Assembly: GCA_017456885.1 (NCBI GenBank)
Contig: JAFTIM010000004.1
Location: 252,851 to 316,850 of the forward strand
DNA: 64,000 bases
From: Paludibacteraceae bacterium
Lineage (GTDB): Bacteria > Bacteroidota > Bacteroidia > Bacteroidales > Paludibacteraceae
Direction: 5' to 3'
Shown piece after piece: positions 44,762-53,783 of this stretch. The notes under the pieces are model-generated. The model was given only the letters and a program-made list of their open reading frames with translations. It was not told the DNA's origin and ran no database searches. The number at the start of each line of letters is the position of its first letter. Position 1 is the first letter of the stretch. The position numbers and the translations under genes were made by a program.

Positions 44762-45954
44762 TCAATCTTTTTCTTTTTACGCAATTTCGAAAATACGGAT
44801 TTATCTTCTCGCTCAAACCAAGCAGTCAACTTCTCGTTCTGCAAAATTTCAAGTATATATTGTTTAAATATTATCACACAGAAAACAAATGCCGTTCCCA
44901 AAAATGCAAAAATAAAAATCACGCTTAACTTGCTTGTTCCAACAGGTTCAACCGGCACAGTAACAGGCTCCAACACCATAAATACGGGCGTATCTTCTTT
45001 CACACTGATTTTTGCCTGTTCCAACTGCGATGCCAAACTTGCGTAAACATCGAATGCCGCCAACGACTCTTCTTCCAATCGTGTCATTTTCGATTGAGCC
45101 ATTGCCGTATTCAACGATTTATTGGCATCTTGAAATCGTGCAAGCTTTTCTCTTTTGTCCTGATAAGTTGCTTCCGCTTCCGAAAAACGTTCTTGTACGA
45201 AATCAAGGTAATTTTGGGCTTTTTGTGTTTTGTATTGGATAATGTATTTCTGAAGAAGTTGTTCCGTTGCAGAGGCAACTTGTGCGGCCGCTACTGCCTC
45301 CGGCATTTTGGCAATTATCGAAACGCTGTTGTTTTTAGGGTCAACCGCAACCATTACAATATTATTCAATGCCACCACAGCACCATATTCCACTTCGTTC
45401 AGCGGAACATATTCGGGCGTTTTCTGTCCTCCGTCTTCGTCGGCAGCACGCGCCATCATCTCTTTTCGTAAAGCGATTCGTTCCTGACGTTGCTTCACTG
45501 CAAAATAGTCTATGGTTTTTGCCTTTAAGCGACGAAACCACAGAAAATGTTTATAATCAGGTTTGGTGATGTAATCATAAATCGTTACATTTTCAGAAAA
45601 CTTCGACAATGTTATTTTTGTTTGCAACAATTCTTTTTTAAAATGAACATTGTTAAGCACGTTTTTATACAAATCGACCGATAAAGCCGAATTGGAAGTA
45701 CCCGAAATGGCATTCAGATTAACGCCCGCCATAGCAGCCAATCCGCCAAGAGAGCCTCCGATTTTTATGCCACCCGTACCTTGAGGAACGATGACGCTTC
45801 GAGCTTCGTATTCTTTTTCGATAAACAGTGCCACAATAATGCCGCAGCACAACGAAATAAGGATAACACGCAATATAAAAAACTTTTTCCTTTTTATATC
45901 CGAGAATAACTCTTTCAAACTGAATTCGTTGTTATTTTCCGTATTTTCTGCCAT
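44758..45954 (-). CDS. Wzz-family chain-length / polysaccharide co-polymerase protein
   Basis: 398-residue inner-membrane protein of the Wzz/GumC type. An N-terminal membrane segment (FFILRVILISLCCGIIVALF, near residue 25) is followed by a periplasmic domain with a Gly/Ala-rich stretch (GGSLGGLAAMAGVNL), a coiled coil (residues about 240-300) and a C-terminal membrane segment (LSVIFIFAFLGTAFVFCVII) with a basic tail. No C-terminal kinase domain. It starts 2 bp after the SLBB exporter gene, so the two form an export pair for a capsular or O-type polysaccharide. The glycosyltransferases are not in the window. Confidence 0.86.
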   Translation of the reverse strand: MAENTENNNEFSLKELFSDIKRKKFFILRVILISLCCGIIVALFIEKEYEARSVIVPQGTGGIKIGGSLGGLAAMAGVNLNAISGTSNSALSVDLYKNVLNNVHFKKELLQTKITLSKFSENVTIYDYITKPDYKHFLWFRRLKAKTIDYFAVKQRQERIALRKEMMARAADEDGGQKTPEYVPLNEVEYGAVVALNNIVMVAVDPKNNSVSIIAKMPEAVAAAQVASATEQLLQKYIIQYKTQKAQNYLDFVQERFSEAEATYQDKREKLARFQDANKSLNTAMAQSKMTRLEEESLAAFDVYASLASQLEQAKISVKEDTPVFMVLEPVTVPVEPVGTSKLSVIFIFAFLGTAFVFCVIIFKQYILEILQNEKLTAWFEREDKSVFSKLRKKKKIE

Positions 45955-45956
45955 AA

Positions 45957-48320
45957 CTATTTTGCTAATGTTATAATAAGTGTTGTCAATACTGTTGCCA
46001 GAGAAACCACCGACGAGGTGATACCCACAACTTCACCCGTGGACATTGTGCGACGCTCCTTTTTTAAGGGGACGACAATCTCACACCCCGGCTGTATTTG
46101 GTGTGTATAACGCAACTTTTGTGTTCTGCCGTTCATATACACAACATACTTTTTGCACCGCGCAGCCCTTGCTCCATAGCCACCGGCCATATCAATATAA
46201 TCCAGTACTGTTTTGCCACCTACATACGGCACGGCTACTTGATTTGCCACCGCACCACTTATTTTCACAATCCCATTATAATTTGGAACTACCAATTTAT
46301 CGCCCTTTCGCAAAACAATATCATCCTTGCTCCCTTCGTGTTTCATAATATTTTCAAAATTCAATCCGATGACATATTCGTGATTGTCATCAATAAGATC
46401 GGCAAGTACGGTATCATTCATCAAAGAAGCATCTTTTTTCATTTTATCAAACAGAGCTCTTGAGCGTACATACTCTTCTTCTGTCATCTGTCGAATGAGT
46501 CGGGCTCCTTTTATATAGGCCAAGTCGGTAACACCACCTGCACGTTTCAACAACGACGAGACCCTTTCTTCTTCCGAAATTTTTGCATAAGTACCCGGGA
46601 AAAGCACCTCTCCCGAAATAGACACATTATCTTGTTCTTTATACCAAGGCGACTGATAAACAAATATCTCGTCGTATGGTTCCAAAATAAAATCCTTAAA
46701 TTGCGAAGTGTCCTCCATCGACAAAGAATAATTCTTTATCGAATTTTTATTATCGCCATTATTATTGATATTACGCCGATAAACATCAACCCTTGCTTTG
46801 TATGCCGACTCCAACATTCCACCTGCTTGTATGATAGCCTCTTCCAACTGCATTTGTTTTACAAATATGTATTTACCGGGAGTTACCACTCTTCCTCGAA
46901 CCGTAATGTATTGGTCGCTTTTAGAGGTTAAAATGGTAGGAATATACAACACATCGTTCTTTCTCAATGTCAGATTTTCAGCCTTACCCGACAACAAATC
47001 GTCAATGCTGAACGACTCCGAGTGTTTGGTATAATCGTCTTCCTGACGATATAAAATGGCACGCTCACGAAAAGCGTCTCCTTTCAGACCTCCTGCCACT
47101 TCAATAAGGTCTTTTACCGTTTTTATATCTGCACCAATCGCATATTCACCTGCACGATATACGGCTCCGATAATTTCCACTTTGTTTTCGTAATCTGGTA
47201 AAATAGTTGCCACCTCTATTTCATCACCATTTTTCAAATCAAACGATTTGTAGTCCGACTCTTTTATGGTATAATACAATTGTTTATCCTGTCCATCTCT
47301 ACTCAATTGGATATTTTTTGTAAATGCCTTATTGGCAAAACCGCCTGCAAAATAGAGTAAATCGTCGATGGTTTCACCCACTTTCATTTCATATTTCATC
47401 GGACGCTTTACGGCACCTTTCACATTGACCATCACATCGAACGTACCAACCAAAACCACATCGCCATCGTTCAAAATCACATCATCGTTGTTTTGTCCTT
47501 TCAATAAGTATTCGTACACATCTAATGTTTTAAACAACTTACCACTGCGAAAGACTTGGATGTTACGCAACGAACCGATGGGCGAAACGCCTCCTGCCAC
47601 ATACAAAGCATGAAACACCGACGAAAGCGACGAAATAGAATAGGTACCCGGAGCTGCAACCTCGCCAAGGATATTTACCTGTATTCCCCGAAGTTTGCCC
47701 AAAGAAACTTTTATATGCGTATCGCCATTTACTGCGTTTAAATCGGAATAAACCCTGCCGTAAGCAATTTTTATTCTTTTGGAAGCATCTTTCATTTTCA
47801 GCCCGCTTAACGAGATTAACCCCACGTTGGGCAGAACCACGTCTCCTTCAGGCGAAATGACTTGTATTTCCGAGAACTCCGAATTTCCCCACACATCAAT
47901 AATAACCTCGTCTCCTGGACCTAAAATATAATCATCGGGAACAGGCACATTCAAGTTCGGAGCAAAATTAAGTTGCTTATTCAAAAACAGATTTTGTCCA
48001 AATATACGACTTACCTCAGCTCGCGTATGTTCATCTATTTCAACTACTTGTTCCACGATCGGTTGTTCACGCATACGGGTTTCATCACTAATTTTGTGTT
48101 CTTCGGTAACACTACCGTTTTTCATTTTCTGTTCCAACATTTTCAGACGTTGTATCGAAACTCCGCGTCGTTCCAAATCTTCCATGATTTCAACCTGCGA
48201 ATGCCCTGCATCTTTATGCTCCTGAAGTATTTTTATCAGTTGCGTATCTGTTATTTGTGCAAAGGCAGACAAGCAACAAAACAGAAATACGGTAGCAAAT
48301 AAATATCGTTTATTTTTCAT
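45957..48320 (-). CDS. SLBB-domain polysaccharide export protein (Wza-like)
   Basis: 787-residue envelope protein. A signal peptide (residues 1-20, VFLFCCLSAFA) precedes a Poly_export domain (about 125-210: DDYILGPGDEVIIDVWGNSE) and about six SLBB modules (recognisable at VNILGEVAAPGTYSISSLS, VKGAVKRPMKYEMKVGETI, EIIGAVYRAGEYAIGADI, VRGRVVTPGKYIFV, ISGEVLFPGTYAKIS, ISGAVANQVAVPYVGG), ending in a hydrophobic segment (SLATVLTTLIITL). This is the large Bacteroidota version of the outer-membrane capsule pore. It ends with TAG, 2 bp before the Wzz start, and heads the operon running down to 39 kb. Confidence 0.9.
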   Translation of the reverse strand: MKNKRYLFATVFLFCCLSAFAQITDTQLIKILQEHKDAGHSQVEIMEDLERRGVSIQRLKMLEQKMKNGSVTEEHKISDETRMREQPIVEQVVEIDEHTRAEVSRIFGQNLFLNKQLNFAPNLNVPVPDDYILGPGDEVIIDVWGNSEFSEIQVISPEGDVVLPNVGLISLSGLKMKDASKRIKIAYGRVYSDLNAVNGDTHIKVSLGKLRGIQVNILGEVAAPGTYSISSLSSVFHALYVAGGVSPIGSLRNIQVFRSGKLFKTLDVYEYLLKGQNNDDVILNDGDVVLVGTFDVMVNVKGAVKRPMKYEMKVGETIDDLLYFAGGFANKAFTKNIQLSRDGQDKQLYYTIKESDYKSFDLKNGDEIEVATILPDYENKVEIIGAVYRAGEYAIGADIKTVKDLIEVAGGLKGDAFRERAILYRQEDDYTKHSESFSIDDLLSGKAENLTLRKNDVLYIPTILTSKSDQYITVRGRVVTPGKYIFVKQMQLEEAIIQAGGMLESAYKARVDVYRRNINNNGDNKNSIKNYSLSMEDTSQFKDFILEPYDEIFVYQSPWYKEQDNVSISGEVLFPGTYAKISEEERVSSLLKRAGGVTDLAYIKGARLIRQMTEEEYVRSRALFDKMKKDASLMNDTVLADLIDDNHEYVIGLNFENIMKHEGSKDDIVLRKGDKLVVPNYNGIVKISGAVANQVAVPYVGGKTVLDYIDMAGGYGARAARCKKYVVYMNGRTQKLRYTHQIQPGCEIVVPLKKERRTMSTGEVVGITSSVVSLATVLTTLIITLAK

Positions 48321-48355
48321 TGTAATAATTTATTAAAGAACGTTTATTAAACGTG

Positions 48356-48416
48356 CAAAGTTATAAGTTTATTGTAAACACCTGCCAGTTTTTCAAAAAA
48401 TAATTGTTTACTTTTG
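48356..48416. promoter_or_regulatory. Divergent promoter region (SLBB operon / radA)
   Basis: Two Bacteroidota-type -7 boxes point outward: TAACTTTG on the minus strand (48356-48363, 36 bp before the SLBB start) and TACTTTTG on the plus strand (48409-48416, 23 bp before radA). Clear TTTG boxes at the right spacing were not found. Confidence 0.4.
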
Positions 48417-48438
48417 CCGAGCATTATTCATTAAAATT

Positions 48439-49812
48439 ATGGGGAAAACAAAATCGGTATTTATATGTCAGAAATGCGGTGCTGAATCGGCAAAATGGAT
48501 AGGACGTTGTCCCTCGTGCGGAGAATGGAACAGCTATACCGAAGAAATTATTCATAAGGAACAAAATTCGACAACAAAAATTCCTCATAACTATTCAGAA
48601 CAAACAAAGCAAAAACCCGTTCTGATAGAACAAGTTGTTGCCACCGACGAGAAAAGAATCGATACCAGCTCCTCCGAATTCAACCGAGTGCTTGGCGGTG
48701 GATTGGTCAAAGGCTCGTTGGTACTCATCGGAGGCGAACCCGGCATCGGAAAATCCACTTTAGTACTCCAAGTCGCCCTGCGAATGAAAGGCAAACGAAT
48801 ACTTTACGCTTCGGGCGAGGAGAGCACCAACCAAATAAAAATGCGTTCCGACCGCATACAGCAGCCCGAGTCGGAGTGTTACGTTGTAAGTGAAACCTCT
48901 TTAGAGCAAATTTTTGTCCATATAAAAAACACCCAACCCGACATTGTAATTGTAGATTCCATACAGACAATTTCGACCGAGACAATCGACTCTTCACCCG
49001 GCAGCATTACACAAGTACGCGAATGTGCTATCGCTCTGCTCCGTTTTGCAAAAGAAACAGGCATCCCTGTCATTCTCATCGGACATATCAATAAAGATGG
49101 TAACATTGCCGGTCCGAAAGTATTGGAACATATCGTTGATACGGTTCTACAATTCGAAGGCGACCGTCATTACATGTATCGTATTTTGCGTGCGAATAAA
49201 AATCGTTTCGGAAGCACCGACGAATTAGCTATTTTCGAAATGAATAATTATGGTTTGCGAGAAGTTGTAAATCCGTCAGAATTACTCTTGTCGCATGCAC
49301 AAGAGGCATTGAGCGGCATTGCCGTTTCGGCTGCCATCGAAGGAGTACGACCGTTTTTAATCGAAGTGCAGGCGTTGGTCAGCACCGCAGCCTATGGCAC
49401 ACCGCAACGCTCATCAACGGGATTCGACACCCGACGTCTGAACATGCTTTTGGCTGTGATAGAAAAACGTGCCGGATTTAAATTGGCGCAAAAAGACGTC
49501 TTTATCAACATTGCCGGCGGGCTGAAAGTAAACGACCCCTGCATCGACCTTTCGATACTCGCCGCTGTGCTTTCGTCGAACCTCGACATTGCTATAGAAA
49601 AATCGACCTGCATGGCCGGCGAGGTCGGTCTTTCGGGCGAAATACGCCCTATTTCACGCATTGAACAACGAATAAAAGAAGCCGAAAAATTAGGATTCAA
49701 CAAAATAATTATTCCGGAATACAATTTTAAGCAATTGACACGAAAAGAGACGACTATTGAGATTGTCAATGTTAAAAGAATCGAAGATGCTTTTAGAAAT
49801 TTGTTCGGATAA
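48439..49812 (+). CDS. radA: DNA repair protein RadA
   Basis: RecA-like motor for homologous-recombination branch migration. 457 residues: N-terminal C4 zinc finger (CQKCGAESAKWIGRCPSCG, residues 10-28), Walker A GGEPGIGKSTL (about 97), the RadA-specific KNRFG motif (about 253), and a C-terminal Lon-protease-like domain (VFINIAGGLKVNDPCIDLSI, GEVGLSGEIRPI). Divergent from the capsule-export operon, standing alone. Confidence 0.96.
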   Translation: MGKTKSVFICQKCGAESAKWIGRCPSCGEWNSYTEEIIHKEQNSTTKIPHNYSEQTKQKPVLIEQVVATDEKRIDTSSSEFNRVLGGGLVKGSLVLIGGEPGIGKSTLVLQVALRMKGKRILYASGEESTNQIKMRSDRIQQPESECYVVSETSLEQIFVHIKNTQPDIVIVDSIQTISTETIDSSPGSITQVRECAIALLRFAKETGIPVILIGHINKDGNIAGPKVLEHIVDTVLQFEGDRHYMYRILRANKNRFGSTDELAIFEMNNYGLREVVNPSELLLSHAQEALSGIAVSAAIEGVRPFLIEVQALVSTAAYGTPQRSSTGFDTRRLNMLLAVIEKRAGFKLAQKDVFINIAGGLKVNDPCIDLSILAAVLSSNLDIAIEKSTCMAGEVGLSGEIRPISRIEQRIKEAEKLGFNKIIIPEYNFKQLTRKETTIEIVNVKRIEDAFRNLFG

Positions 49813-49819
49813 AAATTGT

Positions 49820-49850
49820 TTTGTCCCGTTTTTTTTCTTTTGTATTTTTG
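49820..49850 (+). promoter_or_regulatory. Promoter of pfp
   Basis: TTTG (49820-49823), 19 nt, TATTTTTG (49843-49850) is an exact match to the Bacteroidota consensus, 37 bp before the start codon of the phosphofructokinase gene. Confidence 0.65.
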
Positions 49851-49886
49851 TACGATTTTTAGAAAACCAATTAAAAAATTATTTCA

Positions 49887-51503
49887 ATGACAAAAAGTGC
49901 ATTACAAGCGGCTCGTGCTGCTTATCAACCAAAACTACCTAAAGCATTGCAAAGTGCGGTAGCTGTAAAAGAAGGAGCTGCTACGCAATCGGTAGCAAAT
50001 CAAGACGAAATCAAAAAACTATTTCCTAACACTTACGGGATGCCTATCGTTACGTTCGAGGCAAGCGACAAAAAAGTTGCACTTCCTGCAATGAATGTTG
50101 GTGTTATCCTATCGGGTGGGCAAGCTCCCGGCGGGCACAACGTGATTTCGGGACTTTTCGACGGATTGAAATCGCTGAACAAAGATTGCAAATTATACGG
50201 ATTTTTAGGCGGTCCAAGTGGTTTAATCGACCATAAATACATCGATTTGACAGCCGAAATCATTGACGAATACCGCAACACGGGAGGGTTCGACATCATC
50301 GGTTCGGGGCGTACGAAATTGGAAGAAACCGAACAATTCGACAAAGGAATTGAAATCTGCAATAAACTCGGAATCAAAGCATTAGTAATTATCGGAGGCG
50401 ACGATTCAAACACAAATGCTTGTGTATTGGCCGAATACTATTTGCAAAAGAATTGCGGTATTCAAGTTATCGGTTGTCCAAAAACAATCGACGGTGATTT
50501 GAAAAACGAAATGATAGAAACTTCGTTTGGTTTCGACACTGCCTGCAAGGTGTATTCCGAAGTAATCGGAAACATTATGCGCGATGCCAATTCCGCAAAA
50601 AAATATTGGCATTTCATCAAATTGATGGGACGTTCGGCTTCGCATATCGCTCTTGAATGCGGATTGCAAACCCAACCAAATATCTGCATTGTTTCTGAAG
50701 AAGTTGAGGCGAAAAAGATGACCCTCGGACAAATTGTCAACAACATTGCCGACACTGTGGCTGCTCGTGCAGCTGCAGGAAACAATTTCGGTGTGGTATT
50801 GATTCCCGAAGGATTGATAGAATTTATCCCCGAAATGAAAGTGTTGATTGCCGAACTTAACGACCTTTTGGCTCATGAGTCCGACGTACAAAAGGCATTG
50901 CAAGGACTAACTCCTGCAAGTGCTGCCGTTTACGCATCACTTCCGGAAGCGATTGCAAAACAACTTACTCTCGACCGCGACCCTCATGGCAACGTTCAAG
51001 TTTCGCTTATCGAAACAGAAAAATTGCTTATCGAAATGGTAAAAACTCGTTTGGCAGCGATGAAAGCCGATGGTAAATATGTAGGCAAATTCTCCGGATT
51101 GGGACACTTCTTTGGCTACGAAGGCCGTTGTGCCGCTCCGTCAAACTTTGATGCTGACTATTGTTACTCGCTCGGATTCAATGCCGCACAACTTATTGCA
51201 AGCGGGAAAACCGGTTACATGTCGCTCATTCGCAACACGACAGCTCCTGCCGCCGAATGGATTGCAGGCGGTGTACCCGTTACTATGATGATGAATATGG
51301 AACGTCGTCACGGTGAGATGAAACCCGTTATTCGTAAAGCTTTAGTTGATTTAAATGGAGCTCCATTTAAAACTTTGGCAGCCAATCGCGAGGCTTGGGC
51401 TAACGAAACAGCATACGTTTACCCCGGTCCTATCCAGTATTTCGGACCATCGGAGGTATGCGACCAAACAACTAAAACGCTTGCTTTAGAGCAGAAAAAA
51501 TAA
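49887..51503 (+). CDS. pfp: PPi-dependent 6-phosphofructokinase (long type)
   Basis: Reversible glycolytic enzyme using pyrophosphate. 538 residues, the length of the long plant-like PFP found in Bacteroidota. The nucleotide region [15 protein letters not shown] and [11 protein letters not shown] (the second Asp of GGDD indicates pyrophosphate rather than ATP use), [10 protein letters not shown] (catalytic Asp) and [12 protein letters not shown] (fructose-6-phosphate contact) appear in order. A consensus promoter precedes it and a strong terminator follows, so it is a single-gene transcript. Confidence 0.95.
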   Translation: MTKSALQAARAAYQPKLPKALQSAVAVKEGAATQSVANQDEIKKLFPNTYGMPIVTFEASDKKVALPAMNVGVILSGGQAPGGHNVISGLFDGLKSLNKDCKLYGFLGGPSGLIDHKYIDLTAEIIDEYRNTGGFDIIGSGRTKLEETEQFDKGIEICNKLGIKALVIIGGDDSNTNACVLAEYYLQKNCGIQVIGCPKTIDGDLKNEMIETSFGFDTACKVYSEVIGNIMRDANSAKKYWHFIKLMGRSASHIALECGLQTQPNICIVSEEVEAKKMTLGQIVNNIADTVAARAAAGNNFGVVLIPEGLIEFIPEMKVLIAELNDLLAHESDVQKALQGLTPASAAVYASLPEAIAKQLTLDRDPHGNVQVSLIETEKLLIEMVKTRLAAMKADGKYVGKFSGLGHFFGYEGRCAAPSNFDADYCYSLGFNAAQLIASGKTGYMSLIRNTTAPAAEWIAGGVPVTMMMNMERRHGEMKPVIRKALVDLNGAPFKTLAANREAWANETAYVYPGPIQYFGPSEVCDQTTKTLALEQKK

Positions 51504-51527
51504 ACGATATACACTTCTTTTTCATCA

Positions 51528-51557
51528 AGAGCGAGAAGTGATTCTCGCTCTTTTTTT
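51528..51557 (+). terminator. Terminator of pfp
   Basis: AGAGCGAGAA, loop GTGA, TTCTCGCTCT, then T7: a 10-bp perfect hairpin 25 bp after the stop. Confidence 0.92.
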
Positions 51558-51586
51558 ATTTTTTCATTTTTCAGCACTTTTATTCT

Positions 51587-52675
51587 ATGAAACAGGCATT
51601 TACATATCTCTTTTTGGCATTGATATTAGGGAGTTGTTCTAATAACACACAACCCGATTACACCATACATACTTTCTACTACAATTGGTATGGCAATCCC
51701 GAACACGACTCCACCTACCTGCATTGGGCACATCAAGTACTTCCTCATTGGAGCGACACTACTTGGAACCATGTACCGGGCTTTCCGGGAGGCGAAAATA
51801 TCGGAGCCAACTACTACCCAGCTCTCGGGTGCTATAGTTGTAGCGACACTACACTCGTACGTACCCACATGCAAATGATACGTCAGGCCGGCATTGGCAC
51901 ATTGGCAATCACATGGTGGGGCAAAGGTTCGTTTGAGGACTCTACAATACCGCTCTACCTACAAGAAGCCGAACGTGAACACTTGAAAATCGTCCTACAC
52001 ATTGAGCCTTTTTATAATTCAGCTGAAGAATTTCGTAGTCAATTGCAATATATCGTTACCGCTTATGCCAACCATCCCGCTTTTTATCGAAGAAACGGCA
52101 AACCTTTCTATTACGTTTACGACTCTTATCGACTACCAAAAGAAGAATGGGCACGCCTGCTGCAACCTACAGGCGACTTATCCGTAAGAAGCACTCCTCT
52201 TGATGCCACTTTCATCGGTCTTTGGGTACACGAAAACGAACAAGCGTTTTTTCTTGAGTCCGGATTTGACGGATTCTACACCTACTTTGCAAGCGACGGA
52301 TTCGTTTATGGCAGCACCACTTCCAATTGGCCTTTTATGGCAAAATGGGCCGAGGAGAACGGCAAACTATTCATTCCATGTGTGGGGCCGGGCTACAAGG
52401 ACACACGCATTCGCCCATGGAACAATGCTAACACAAAACCTCGGGAGTGCGGTGCTTATTTCAAGCGTATGTGGGATAGTGCGGTAGCCACCTCTGCTCC
52501 CATTATCGGCATTACCTCATTCAACGAGTGGCATGAGGGTACCCAAATAGAACCTGCCACAGAAAAAAACATCTCCGATTTTACCTATGACGACTACGAA
52601 GGTCTTTCACCCGATTTTTACCTGCAATCCGTAAAGCGGTGGATTGATTCCCGTTCAACCTCTCAAGATAAATAA
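51587..52675 (+). CDS. GH99-like lipoprotein (endo-alpha-mannosidase family)
   Basis: 362-residue predicted lipoprotein (FLALILGSCSNN gives the lipobox) with the glycoside hydrolase family 99 layout: TFYYNWYGNPEHDSTYLHW at the start, IGTLAITWWGKG, IVLHIEPFYN, YTYFASDGFVYG, and near the C-terminus ITSFNEWHEGTQIEPA, whose glutamates match the catalytic pair of GH99. Characterised members cut alpha-1,2-linked mannan or N-glycan chains inside the chain. It is surface or periplasm facing and stands alone without SusC/SusD partners. A non-coding RNA candidate follows directly. Substrate inferred from the family. Confidence 0.87.
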   Translation: MKQAFTYLFLALILGSCSNNTQPDYTIHTFYYNWYGNPEHDSTYLHWAHQVLPHWSDTTWNHVPGFPGGENIGANYYPALGCYSCSDTTLVRTHMQMIRQAGIGTLAITWWGKGSFEDSTIPLYLQEAEREHLKIVLHIEPFYNSAEEFRSQLQYIVTAYANHPAFYRRNGKPFYYVYDSYRLPKEEWARLLQPTGDLSVRSTPLDATFIGLWVHENEQAFFLESGFDGFYTYFASDGFVYGSTTSNWPFMAKWAEENGKLFIPCVGPGYKDTRIRPWNNANTKPRECGAYFKRMWDSAVATSAPIIGITSFNEWHEGTQIEPATEKNISDFTYDDYEGLSPDFYLQSVKRWIDSRSTSQDK

Positions 52676-52682
52676 CTAAACA

Positions 52683-52710
52683 AGAGTGAGAAAAATTTCT
52701 CGCTCTTTTT
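52683..52710 (+). terminator. Terminator of the GH99 gene
   Basis: AGAGTGAGAA pairs with TTCTCGCTCT (one G-U) and runs into T5, 8 bp after the stop. The next promoter starts immediately after it. Confidence 0.85.
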
Positions 52711-52711
52711 G

Positions 52712-52743
52712 TTTGGCTGAAAAAGATTTAGTTTCTATTTTTG
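52712..52743 (+). promoter_or_regulatory. Promoter of the non-coding RNA
   Basis: TTTG (52712-52715), 20 nt, TATTTTTG (52736-52743): exact match to the Bacteroidota consensus, directly after the GH99 terminator and directly before the structured region. No open reading frame starts within 250 bp downstream. Confidence 0.7.
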
Positions 52744-52744
52744 C

Positions 52745-52951
52745 CTTGTCCTTTCGAGAGAGGGACAAGACATATTAGAAAAGCATTTTGCTTTATTTTC
52801 TTTCTAACTCAAAGTTTGGCGACTTTTTAGTATCCGAAAGAAATAAGTTGAGATGCTCACGTTGTTGGCGTGGGCTTAACTTTATTTCGTGGATACAGGT
52901 TACGCCAAACACCAGAGTTAGCGGGAAACAGTTAAGTTTCACGCTTTTTTT
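52745..52951 (+). ncRNA. Structured non-coding RNA candidate, about 205 nt
   Basis: A free-standing transcription unit without a protein: consensus promoter upstream, terminator at the end. Three structures are visible. (1) A 5' hairpin: CTTGTCC (52745-52751) with GGACAAG (52763-52769). (2) A long interrupted hairpin, 52804-52921: CTAACTC/GAGTTAG; GTTTGGCG/CGCCAAAC; an internal loop (8 and 6 nt); GTATCC/GGATAC; GAAATAAGTTGA with TTAACTTTATTTC (one bulge); GCTCACG/CGTGGGC closing a 7-nt loop TTGTTGG. This totals about 40 pairs with the spacing kept. (3) A terminator hairpin at 52921-52951. A long hairpin with internal loops recalls 6S RNA, but the separate 5' hairpin does not fit the classical form. 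Identity unknown; the structure itself is strong. Confidence 0.7.
52921..52951 (+). terminator. Terminator of the non-coding RNA
   Basis: GCGGGAAAC, loop AGTTAA, GTTTCACGC (one G/A mismatch), then T7. Its first base also pairs in the long hairpin upstream, so the two structures abut exactly. Confidence 0.85.
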
Positions 52952-53012
52952 GTGTCCGTAGGTGAATGAGATTTTTATTATTTATATTGTTTAATTTAAA
53001 ATTTTTAGTCCT

Positions 53013-53714
53013 ATGAAAAAAGTAAATTTAATTTTCTCCGCAATGCTTTTTACAGCATTTAGTTTATATTTCGCATCGTGCGACAATGACAATGAACCTA
53101 AAAGTCCTAAAAAAAAGTATGAATATGTAGATTTGGGGTTAAGTGTAAAATGGGCAACTTGTAACATAGGAGCTTCCTCTCCTGAGGAATATGGTTCTTA
53201 TTTTGCTTGGGGCGAAGTAGAACCAAAGGAGTACTATGGATATGATAATTATAAATGGTTTATTTATCAGAAGGATGGCTCTTTGACAATTACTAAATAT
53301 AACTATGATCCATATATGGGAAGTGTAGATAATAAAATGATTCTTGACCCAGAAGACGATGCTGCTACTGTAAACATGGGGAAAGCTTGGCGTATGCCAA
53401 CCATAGACGAGATATGCGAACTAGTGCAAGGATGCACTTGGGAATTTACTGAATTATACAATGGTAAATTCGTAAGAGGCTGGATTGGAACAAGTAAAGT
53501 AAATAACAAATCAATCTTTTTCCCTCTTGCAGGTCGCTCGGGATGGGATCAAGCCATCTGTGGATTTTATTGGTCTAGTACAAAAGCAATAAGTGATGGA
53601 ATAGTATCTTATTGCCTATTATTAAATGAAGAGGAAATTTACACTAATGATCGCGAAAAAGCCTATGCTAACACTTGTATTTCGGGTCAATCTATTCGTG
53701 GGGTAAGAGAATAA
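53013..53714 (+). CDS. Lipoprotein with a FISUMP-type C-terminal domain
   Basis: 233-residue predicted lipoprotein (LYFASCDNDN lipobox). The mature part has the layout of the Fibrobacter succinogenes major paralogous domain: YVDLGLSVKWATCNIGA, YGSYFAWGEVEPKEYY, AWRMPTIDEICELVQGC, SIFFPLAGRSGW, FYWSST, and a final ISGQSIRGVRE. Such domains are common in Bacteroidota surface lipoproteins, with no known activity. It stands alone between the non-coding RNA and a bidirectional terminator. Base use is more AT-rich than in neighbouring core genes. Confidence 0.78.
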   Translation: MKKVNLIFSAMLFTAFSLYFASCDNDNEPKSPKKKYEYVDLGLSVKWATCNIGASSPEEYGSYFAWGEVEPKEYYGYDNYKWFIYQKDGSLTITKYNYDPYMGSVDNKMILDPEDDAATVNMGKAWRMPTIDEICELVQGCTWEFTELYNGKFVRGWIGTSKVNNKSIFFPLAGRSGWDQAICGFYWSSTKAISDGIVSYCLLLNEEEIYTNDREKAYANTCISGQSIRGVRE

Positions 53715-53731
53715 GGAAAATAAAAAACCAC

Positions 53732-53763
53732 AAAAAAAGGAACCTCGATGAGGTTCCTTTTTT
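53732..53763. terminator. Bidirectional terminator
   Basis: AAAAAAGGAACCTC, loop GAT-type, GAGGTTCCTTTTTT: a perfect hairpin with A and T tails, between the FISUMP lipoprotein (+) and the phosphomutase (-), serving both. Confidence 0.92.
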
Positions 53764-53783
53764 GATTATCAGTTATATCCGTA

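Noticed and set aside
52745-52951. Calling the non-coding RNA 6S outright
   Set aside because: The long interrupted hairpin fits, but in 6S RNA the two ends pair with each other, while here the 5' end folds on itself. Left as unidentified.
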